A DNA stretch of 64,000 nt from Athripsodes cinereus (taxonomy: Eukaryota > Arthropoda > Insecta > Trichoptera > Leptoceridae): contig OX388305.1 in the NCBI GenBank assembly GCA_947579605.1, forward strand, positions 31,137,542-31,201,541, written 5' to 3'. Each line of letters opens with the position of its first letter. Within the stretch, counting starts at the first letter, position 1. The notes beneath the pieces are model-generated. The model saw only the letters and a program-made list of their open reading frames with translations, was not told where the DNA came from and did not search any database. This document shows, piece by piece, positions 24,574 to 36,500 of the stretch. The position numbers were made by a program, and so were the translations under genes.

Positions 24574-27500
24574 TAAATTATTTATAATAATAAATTAATA
24601 AATGAGTTTTCAATTAGATTAGCGTGAAATTTTGGCAAGATTTGTAATTCAATAAATGATCGTAGCAATAATAACCGTCGTTATAATTGCATTGTAGTGA
24701 GATTTATTTATTATGTACCTACCCGTATTAAATAAAGTAACATTTTGCGCAATGGCAAATAGATTATTTTACTTGTAGATATTGAAATAATATGATAAAA
24801 GATTATAAATTAATAAACATTCCTACTGTAAACTATGGACACCTACCTCATATTTATTTAGTTTATTTTATCTTTGAGGTTAAATAAATATAAAATATAA
24901 TTCTACTATTTTTAACCCTTAAGGAAGTATAATTCTCAGAGATATAATCTCAATTTTCGAGGATTTCAATTATAAATAGGTATTGTTTTTTTTACATATC
25001 TTCCTAATATAAAAATGCAGAGTTTAGTTAATCATAATTTTTATGATCTGGTGATATTTACTATCCCAAAGTATAATATTTGGCCGAAAAGTGCATAATG
25101 GTAAAATCGTAAATGTTAATGATATTCCAGTTTTTTACTTTTTTTGCATTCAAAAACATCAAAATTTTGTTAAACTTACTACTTACTGTAAACTCTTCTC
25201 CGCATGAGATATTTTCCATATATATTCAATTCAATGATGCAGTATGCCACTCATCCTGGATGTCTTAACCTTTATTGAAGTGGACAAGTGATGTTTGATC
25301 CGCTGGCTACCCCACTATTGGGAAATGCTGTGATGATATGAATCAATGAAAATAAGAGTCGGTTAAAAATCATAGTGAATTTTCGTCCATAAGACTATAA
25401 ACAAATAATTAAATAAACAAGGTACGACATACTGCGCGATGCTCTTTTTCGAAATACCTTTTCTGTAATACTCATATCAGATATCAGAAGTTAGGAATGT
25501 GTCATGGGAGACAGCAACATGCAAACAACAAATCATATTTTTAAGATTAAGAATATTATAAATTATTCATGCGCTCAGGAAACAAATAATATGCAACAAG
25601 AACTTACTTATTTCTTGGGATAGACGAAGATGATTTCATTGGAACCTTGTCGGGGTCAGATATCACAGTTGGATAAATTTGATATTGATTGCTTAGGTAA
25701 ATGATGCAGGATTCTGTTACGAATGTAAATAAAAGTAACGTCAACATTTTACGGGTGATTGTATCTACCTCTCTACAAGCTGATTAATGAATAGGCACTT
25801 GAATAAAACTCAAATGGAAACACTATAACTCAAATGGAAACACTATATGTGGGTTAGTTGGAAGAAACCATGTATTTGCAATAAACTCAACCTCTGTTTA
25901 CAGCGTATGTAGGTACTTATTTGTATTTTTTTGTTTGTAATGAGCTTAAAATTCATAACAATATGATCATTATATTTTATCCAACATACTTATAATATGT
26001 AGTAGACTCAACATCACTACACTAACTGCCAATTCCATAAGGATAAAATCCCCTTAAAATAATGTCCGAGATGTCAAAACTATGAGTTACTATGGTTACC
26101 ACTAGATTTTTTCCGCGATTTTCTTTTTAATGGAAACTTAATGTATGAATTGCTTTGGTAACGAAACGGTCCTGATTTTTGTTTTGCAGTCGTCATGTCA
26201 TTTCAGTCGGTCACAATTAATTGAAATAAAATTTGTCCATTAGTAAATTGTTGTTTCCTCCTATTTACGAGTAGATACAGTAAAAAGTAATATATTAATA
26301 ACATAACATAACACGTGTAGACAATTCACACAGACCGAGCTAGTCCCAAACTAAGATATGAATCTTGTATTATGGGTACTAACACTACTAACACGGCGAT
26401 ACACATATACAATGCACTAAACACATATACATGTTCTGGAAAGGTTAAATAATGATAATACCACGTTGTTGATAAAAAAAATTGTGAGTAATTAATAAAA
26501 TACTACGTAACGATATAATAAGTACTCAATATTGTTATAATATGATTGTTTTGGAATCATTTTCACAACATTTAAAAGGTCTCAGTATCATTTTATTTTC
26601 CATCAAAAAACTCATAAACCACTCAACGTTGTCATAAGAAATAAAGGTTTATGAACTAGTATCTATAAAATATATAATATGTATTTGATTGTAATCGTGT
26701 TATATGGTTACCTTCACATAGAGGCATAGAGGGCGATAAGAAAGCAAATGTGACAATTAAAAGTGCTTTCAAAATTTCATAATAGACGGTCCTTGAGACG
26801 GTCTAGGGTCTGTTAAACGACGTCAAAACAAAATCATCCAGAATCATCATCATCGTCAAATGAATTAGACAAATCTACATGCTCAGGGAAAAAGGAATAT
26901 AAAGCCCTTAGAAATAAAATTAACAGAGAATCCAAGCTGAGAAAGGAATGTTATTTGCAAGAAAAATGCAAAAATATTAACAGGAATATAAAACAAAGGA
27001 AATTTGAAACCGCATACTCTGAAGTAAAGAATTTCTTCAATGACAAAACACAACCACGATGTGCTATACAAGATAAAAACGGCAAACTGCTGTTTGAGGA
27101 TGAATTGATCGTAAAAAGATGGAAAGAATACCTAGAACAATTATACAAAGGAAAGAACATAGTCAAGGAAAGCAAAGCACTAGAAGCAGAATATGACGTA
27201 GAAAATAATGGAGATGACATCTTAAGAAGTGAATTTGATATTGCATTAGCAAAGTTGAAAGACGGCAAAGCACCAGGTATTGACCTGATTCCATCAGAGC
27301 TGCTTAAATGCGCAGGAAAAGGCATGCTTGATACATTGTATAAGCTTGTCTGCAAAATATACAACACAGGAGAGATACCTGAGGACTTTGCCAAATGTCT
27401 GATACGAGCGCTTCCTAAGAAAGCAGGCACCACAAAGTGTGAACAACACAGAACCTTAAGCATGATATCACACGCTTCTAAGATACTCACCAACATTATA

Positions 27501-30500
27501 ATGAAAAGGGCGGAAAATAAAATCAACGAAACACTTTCAGAAGATCAATTTGGATTCCGCAAAGAGACAGGCACAAGAGATGCAATCCTGAGTCTCAGAC
27601 TTACTCTAGAAAAGAGAATAACAATTAATAAAAACACATATATAGCATTCATCGACCTTGAAAAAGCATTCGATAAAGTAGAATGGGAACAACTTTTTAA
27701 CACCCTCAACCAGATAGGAATGAGTTATAAGGATAGAAGAGCAATCTGGAGCTTATACAAGAACGAAATGGCTGTGATTAAAAGCGGAGAGAGCTGTGCA
27801 GAAGCAAGGGTCGAACAAGGCGTAAGACAAGGATGCTCAATGTCGCCAGCTCTCTTTAACTGCTATATACAGCGAGCCATTGATGAACTGAGAGAAGAAA
27901 TGAAGAACTGGACAGGAGTAAAAATAAATGGGAAAAAGGTCGACATGATAAGATATGCTGACGACATAGCACTGCTCGCAGACTCCGAGATGGAGCTGAA
28001 CGAAGCTTTAGGAAAATTGGAAAGTATACTGTTGTCAAAGTACAACATGAAAATAAATAAAGAAAAAACAAAATGTATGGTCGTTGGAAGAGAGGAAGCG
28101 ACTGCGAACATTGCATTAAATGGAGTGAGCATCAAACAAGTAAGTGAATTCGTGTACCTGGGCAGCAGAATAAACCAGGATGGACGCTCCAAAGCAGAAA
28201 TTGTAAGCAGAATAAACCAGGCAAGGATTGCCTTCAACAAAAAATCGAAGATATTGGAATCCCCAAATATCGACTTAAGCGTAAGGAAGAACCTTACTAA
28301 AGCCTTTGTATGGAGCATTCTGCTTTATGGTTGTGAGACATGGACCATCAGCAAGAGTGAAAGCGGACGGTTGGCGGCCTTTGAGATGTGGTGCTACAGA
28401 CGCATGCTTAAGATCCATTGGTCGGAGCACGTCGAAAACGAAGAAGTCTTAACCAGGGTAGGCGAAAAAAGGCAACTCCTTAAGAGAATCAGCCAACAAC
28501 GAGCTAACTGGATTGGCCACAACATCAGGCACCCAGGACTACTCATCGCCATCGCGGAGGGTAAGACCGAGGGAACAAATGGCAGAGGCCGACCAAGAGA
28601 CGCATATATGGACCAACTGAAGAGGGACATGAACTGTGGCTCATACGTAGAGCTTAAAAGACTGGCTGAGAATAGGGAGGAATGGAGAAGAAAAACCAAA
28701 CTCGTTGCAGACCAATCCAATGGATTGTAACTAAATATATATATACATGCTCACAAGGCAATAGGTACCTATAATATACTTTTTTGAACTCCTTCTCAGT
28801 GTCATCTTATCATCATCTCAGCCTTCAACTTTCCTATCACTCACCCCTTCCCACGACATTCCTAGCACTCTGATGTCGTTGCCATATTGTTTTGTGTTGA
28901 TCTCTCATGGCTCTTCTCATCTTAAATATAAAGTAAATTTTTCAGTGTAGTATTAGAAAACGTGGAAAAAACACATAAAATATATAGGTATACCAAGTTC
29001 TTCTCATCCTAAATATAAAGTAAATTTTTCAGTGTAGTATAAATAGCAAGGAGGGAATGAAAAATGGGATTAAGAAGATGTTGAAATACTCACCAAATAC
29101 AGTCATCATGGATCTCGTAATAATCAAGTATAATATAATACCTATAATGAAGAAAAAATATACGATATTCATCATTAGATGGGAACAATGATATTTTACA
29201 AATCCCAACAAATTCTAACTACTCTAGGTAAACAGGTTGACTGGAAGAAATTGTTTTCACAATAAGCCTTTCTTATGACCAACTTCTTTGTGATTTTGCT
29301 ACGCAAATTGCGAATAATTTACATATTTCCATTTATTTATTGTTATTTGTTGAATATTTGAGTAGATACCTAGAGTATTATACTAACTTTCAAATATATT
29401 TATTGTTATTTGTTGAATATTTGAGTAGATACCTAGAGTATTATACTAACTTTCAAATATATTTATTGTTATTTGTTGAATATTTGAGTAGATACCTAGA
29501 GTATTATACTAACTTTCAAATATATTTCTGTTATTAGGTACCTAAAAGTTTAATTATCTTTAAAATCGCAACATTTACCACAAATAAGAAATATCCAGTA
29601 GACTCGTATTGTAGGTATGCACTAATAGTAAGATATAAAGAAATTTGTATTTTATTGAGAGCATGTAGAAATATATAGGTATCTACAGCTGAGTAAGTAA
29701 GTACATAGGTATTTAGTTTATTATTTTTGTCTAAATAGAGGATTTATTGTCCTCTAAATATGTAGGTACACATTTGTTATTGTTCTCACCAGAACAATTT
29801 ATCTTACAATATTTATTTTGATGTTTATGCAAGTTCCTCACACGTCATCTTGCTATCACTATCAATAATCCATTTACCATTCATGGCCTAAGATAGACCT
29901 ACAATGATAGGTATGTAATGACAGTTCATTGCCTGTATCCAGAAGGTATACCTACCCATATTATCGACTCTACATTATAAGTAGGTAATGTGTAATGATA
30001 ATGCACATTAGGTAGGTACCAAATGATAAAATATAACATGAATATTGTCGAAGTTTTAAAAAATGAATTGATTTTATATGTACTCGTATTTATTACAATA
30101 TATCAACTATAAATGTATCTAATATTTATCATAATATGTGTCCATTAATATTTATTTCTAATGAGGAAGAAATAGTGAGCTATTCCCTAAGTCTATGCCT
30201 GTCTCCCACAAGCATGCACTAAAGCAATGGAGATGTCACATGTAAAAAACATGTTCCAAAAATAATAATAATAATTTTATTGTGCTTTCGTTTCACTCCA
30301 CAACTTTAAGATGCTAATGGTCGCACTCTTACTTATGCTTAAGTATTGCGCATTTTATTTACCTGTCAAAGTGAAAAAGGCCCCTACAATAAAAAAATGT
30401 CTTCTACAAGCCTTTCAACACCATGTCCCAATATCGTATAATCGTTCTCGACAGCATATGCTTTTTGGTTGTAAAATTGGTTGATCGCATCAATGATTTT

Positions 30501-33500
30501 TCCTTTGAATTTCTAGTCTGTAGGCTGTTAGGTATATACCAAACCATCTACAGTTTGAGTTATAGAAGTTTTGCTTACTTGCAAGAACGACAAAATCTTG
30601 AGTTCATCACCATCTCCGTCGGTCCCTCAATCCTGAGGATCGTGACCATCATGCTTCGTTCTGTAGACCATCTGTCTCCATGTTGAGCGATCCTCCGCCA
30701 TGTGCAAGGCCCCGTGTAGCGAGCTCTGTGTGGCCTCCTTAATTTTTAATCTTGAGTTATTGAAGTTTTAAGCTTTTGCACCATAGACATATAAATTTTT
30801 ATTTATTTGACAGTATTTAAACACAACATGTCATAAAAATCTACTAAGGCAGACCGAATCAGCTTTTAACTTTGTCTCAGCGCTTTAACATTTTTTACTT
30901 GATTTTAACTACCTCCCCCACTCCCATGTTATTTATGTCTTTAGTTTGCATATTTACTGTAGAGGTGTCCGTGATTATGTCAATGAAAAATTTTGGACAT
31001 CTTAGAAGAAAGATCGCAAGGTTGAATACTTTTGCAGTCGACCTTTTCTTCTCAACCATCGCAACCGACTCGATCATATTACTTGCTATAAAAGTCTTTG
31101 GAGATGTATTTGAGTTTAATTTAATAAAACCCAGATTCATCTTAACAAAATATAATTATCTTAGTAGGTATTCTTGTATGGAAATGTTCTATGAGTAGAT
31201 GTCGATGTATGATTGTAGGTACTCACTATTACATCCTGAGTTAATAGGTACCTAGAGAGAAACTGTAAACTAGAAAATATAAATAAATCATAAATTTCAT
31301 CTTTATCTTTTCAGTAATATGTAAGTTATTCTATAATTAAATAATAACCACTAGAATTGGCAGTATATTATTTATTTATTTATTTATTTTATTCTTCTTG
31401 CACATCATCATTCATATAACAAATAAAATAAAGCAATATACACAGGAAAAAATGTGATGATGTGCAGTGGCGAGATTATCACTATATAGTGATTTCTTCC
31501 ATCTAACCACGTCACATTAACACTAAACAGAAATAGAAATAATAATAACAAAAACACAAACATTATAAAAAAAATAGCCACACAAATTAGTTTGAAAAAA
31601 AAAATGAAAAAAACTACAATTCACACACCTAACACTCCAAAGGGATCGGGAAGGGCTTAGGGGACGGATGCTGAATTAGAAGACAATAAATACTTCTTGA
31701 CGGCGTATTTAAACCCATTAAAAGATTGATTGATTATCAAATAAATTACCTTGTAAATAATATAATAATTATAGATTAAATATTAATATTAATTCTAGTG
31801 TATATTCGGTAGGTATATTGATTATTGACCGGGTAAATATATGTACATAAATATACGAGTATGGCAGCAGCTTGGTTTTTTCATTATTTCGTCTTTATAG
31901 GGTCAGTTGGAACAAATTGCGCTTCTGCAATAAACTCGCCCTCTGTATATTGATTTCATTTGATAATGTCTCGTATTTATGTGTAAAATTTCTTGTAATC
32001 AATACATAGTTAAAAAAATGAGATTGGAAAAACTTTGTTTTCTTTTGCTCTAAGTTTTTCACAAACGTGTATAATAATTTATAAAAAATACCCGACATTT
32101 CAAATTAACTCCCCTGCCCCACCACGTTGGCAGATTTTAGTTCCAGCTTGAGAATTAACCGGCCACGTGGTACAACGGCTATCGCAGTCGACTTGCATCA
32201 TCGAGGTCCTGGGTTCGATTCCCAGCTGGGTCGCGGAGTTTCGTAAAGGAATTTTCGCAACCAGGGTTTGGAAGAGAACTGTCTCAGCAAAATTGAGACA
32301 GCATTGGTTGTCTGGAAGAAATTACGTAAGTGATAAGTCCGCCAGCTATACTGACATCTGTGTATAGAAAAATATTTAAAAAAAAAGAATTTGAGATATT
32401 TCACTAACAGGATTCCCTTTTTATATTAATAGTAATAATAAAAATCTTTATTGCACAAAAAAACAAACATTATTAAAATATAAACATTGTAGAACTTAAG
32501 CCAGACAAATTTGTGCAATGGGCGAGTTTATCGCAGAAGCGCGATATCTTCCAACTAACCCATTAAGTGTTTAGTTAATGAAAAAAATGATGTACACATT
32601 TATTTCCTATTCCCCAAATCTCCTATCTTCTGTTGGTAGAACAACTTTTCTCTTCCTTCCGCAAGTTAAGTGGCGCGTAAACTCTGTGTGGATTGAGCCC
32701 GAGTACTGGACAACACATTTCCTTACTGGTCATGGAGCATTCAATGCGCGTCTTCACCAGTTTGGGATAAAATCATCCCCTTCGTGTAATTTCTGTCACT
32801 CTGAATCCCAAACGTCGGAACATATTTTGTGGGATTGTTCCCACACCGACATCAGTAGGAAAAGAGAGGAAATGCTCGTTGCTGTTCGTGGTCCATCCTC
32901 TGGACCTGTAGGACATGCGGACTTAGTGGCCACAAGGAAAAACTTTTTCGCCTTTAAAAACTTCTGCACTTTCTTTGGTAGCCTAATATCCCCTTCAAGT
33001 AACTAGCGATACTGCATAGAGAAGAAGGCATATTCCCATTTCTTCCCTTCCCTTTTTGCACCAAATTTTTTTGGTGTGTGGCCGCTAAATCTAGAGTGCT
33101 CCCTCGGGGCAGCATTTCTCGCTTTAATGCGACATTAAATCCTGTTTGTGCATGTGTGTGTCGTTATGGAGATACATATCTCCAGGTACGGCACGAGGTA
33201 TATGGCGGGCGCTGCCCTTATAAAAAAATTCCCCAAATAAATAATTCGAATTGTGAACTATTGAACGGAACAAAGACAATTATAATGCCTCGACAACATA
33301 CCTATATTTCACTTTCTGTTGAATTTTTAAAGACTAATTTAAGTAGGTATATAGCAAAATTACTAAAATGAGGATTTCTCGAATGTATGACATTTCGACT
33401 TGTTGAGTTACGGAACTGGACAAACGATATAATTTTTACATAGAAATTTTAGGAAAACCCAGCATTTCATTTTTTTTTAAATTTAAGAAAATTTCCTCTT

Positions 33501-36500
33501 AATTTTTGTTCAGGAATTTTAAAACTAGCTTTCTAACAATATGATAAACATACCATTTTATCTAGACTATAATTATTTAGTCTGGCTTTTAGGGAATGAC
33601 AGCTTTCCGCTTTGATGCCGTTTTTAGAGTAGGTACCTGCCAACATTTGCTAATTTTGCCTTCTTTCTTGCTATTTTGAGATTCTAGGGACTAACATAAT
33701 ATACACCCTTGACTTATGGACGTATATTGTGTTGGTTTACATATTATTTATAATTACATTTGCCAGATAAGCAATAGGAAAATTAATGACCTCTCATCTA
33801 TTGAGTGTGTTCTAGGATAAAGAATAATTTATTTATTGTATTGATTGATAGTGACCTTAAAAGTGAAAAGACGTCTCCATCCATCGTGTTTATTTAATCT
33901 ACAGTAGAACAAAATGCGTGTTCCAATTAAATCGTGATCTGCAAAAACCACACATGTCGGATTTTTTTTCATTTTCCATTTTATTTCAAAAAAATGTTAT
34001 TCTGTAAAAGCAGACCACACGAAAATCACATTTTTATTAATTATGTAAGGAACTATATGATAGATGCGCGGTTTTTACGTTTTGGCCGCCTCCAAATAGA
34101 TGTTTGCGGCAAATATTTTATAGATTCCTGTCAAGTCATTTATTAAAAAAATTATGAATGTATTGATTTCATGACTTCATTGATCCCAATGGCCTTGAGC
34201 TGTACTTGTCACACGTAGTGATTGTAGTTACTACAAATAAGTACTTATTATGCTAAGGCCACGTACTCACAGCTTGCTGTGATTGTATTAGTGTTAGCGG
34301 AAGTATTTAGCGGAAAATATTCTATTAATTTTAAGAAAATTATTTCTAATAAAAAAATATTATTTTTATTATAATTATATTAAATGATGTACTAACCTAA
34401 GTTATATTATTTTGTGTTGATACATTTTCTAAAATATTTATGAAACTTACAAAGATTTTTTTACATAGATATGCAGTCAGAGTTATAGATTACTGAAATC
34501 GACTAATATTTTTATTATATTTTCTAATATGTAGGTACATAAAGAACAAAACTAATATATCTGTAATAATTTATATGATTCAGTGGAATATCAAACCCAT
34601 TACAATGTACTGCTAAATCTAGTAATAAGACTGCTCTGTCTATGTACCTAATGTGAACTTATTAGCATATAAATTGTATTTATATAAATTACATATTTCC
34701 AGGTACCATGATTCCAAAATCTGGAGGAGACTATGCCTACATTGGTGAGGCGTTTGGTCCCCTCCCTGCATTCCTTTATCTGTGGGTGGCGCTCTTTGTA
34801 TTGGCACCAACAGCAAATGCCATCACTGCCTTAACATTCGCACAGTATATTCTACAGCCAATGTGGCCAGCATGTGATCCTCCATATGAAGCTGTAAGAC
34901 TTCTAGCTGCTGTAATTACATGTTAGTACTTATATCTATATTATTATTTGCCTTTAATTAATTTGTCCATCTTCAACAACTTTTTGTTATGTGTAAATTC
35001 TTGCACAATATATGTTTTATTATTATTATTCCAAAAATATCATCCTGCACTGAGACCATAACAGCTTTTGGCCAAGGCGATCTTAACAGGAAAAATGACA
35101 TTGATAAATGATATATCACATTGCACTGTAAAGTAGATAATTTTGAATCAACAAACTACCTGCTTTTAACTGTCATAATATTATATTAATTAATCAACAA
35201 GAAATTATATTCCAAAAGTACCATTATCTTTATAAATTTTGAATTTCATGTCAGTTTTTCATATTTGTTGATTTTTACAAAATTTTACATAATGATTCTT
35301 ACAAAAGTTAATTAATTCATTTTCAATTTGATTGAAAACAATTAATAATGTAGGTCATAAATATTTATACTAAATATACATTTAGATACTTATACCTATT
35401 ATATATAATTATGTTTACTTTGCTGATAGTACCTAGTAGGTAGCACATGCATGTTTTTTCAAGTTCTTGTGTAATGTGATATACTATAGTTACATGCATT
35501 TCTTTGTAATCATTGTCAAGTTTGCGTAATTTATTGAAAACAACTGAACTAACATGATACCAATAATTATTTATTGAATTAACATCATTTCATTGCGTAC
35601 AAAGCTATGCATTGTATTTTTATTGCATTCAGATAATGTGTCTCTAATCTTTATTCAAATAATATCGTAATAACATAGTTGTACATACTTAACACAATTA
35701 TAAAAAATGTCTACCACACTAGCCATAGGGCTGCGTTGTGGCAGAAATATCAATGTGATACAAAATAATAGGATTATTGATTTAATAATAGACTCAGAAA
35801 TATAAATTTTAATATTAGCTATTTTGTAATTGTGGGCACTACTAATAAATGAGAACAAGGTAAAAAAAATAAGAATCTAAAACACCTCACATCTATAAAC
35901 TAATTTCGGGGCAGAAAAAGCATAGACAAAACAGGTGTCCAAGTCATATCCCTAAGAGCTTATAAAAAAAATCTCACTTATAAAATATTAGTAATGAGTA
36001 TTGTTTTAGGTTTTTTGACCGCAATCAACTGCTACAATGTCAAGTTGGTGACCAGAGTCCAAGATATATTCACTGCTACAAAGATATTTGCTCTTCTAGT
36101 AATAGTGTTTGCCGGTATCTACTATTTGGCTATTGGAAATTTAGGTGGTCTTCAATCTCCTATGGAAAACACACAAACTTCTCCTGGATATATTGCATTG
36201 GCTTTCTACTCTGGACTATTTTCATACTCTGGCTGGAACTACCTTAACTTTGTCACTGAAGAATTAAAAGATCCCTATAAGTGGGTTAAGTTTTATTTAC
36301 TATTTCAATCTTATATTTTTAATTAAACATTATTTAAATAAGCACTTTTTAAAAATATTTTTGGTATTTTAATTTTTCAGAAATCTTCCAAAAGCTATTT
36401 GTATATCAATGCCACTCGTTACTATTATATATGTGGTGACAAACATTGCTTACTTCGCAGTACTTACACCAGATGAGATTTTATCATCCAATGCTGTAGC

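Noticed and set aside
29340..29537. Small repetitive protein
   Set aside because: The open frame results from a 63-bp tandem repeat; no start context, no flanking coding sequence.
32158..32232. A tRNA gene
   Set aside because: A and B boxes are well placed, but the acceptor stem does not pair and a SINE body with an A-rich tail follows.
33078..33371. 97-codon protein after the R1/I-like LINE
   Set aside because: It is the LINE's 3' non-coding tail read in frame; no conserved motif.
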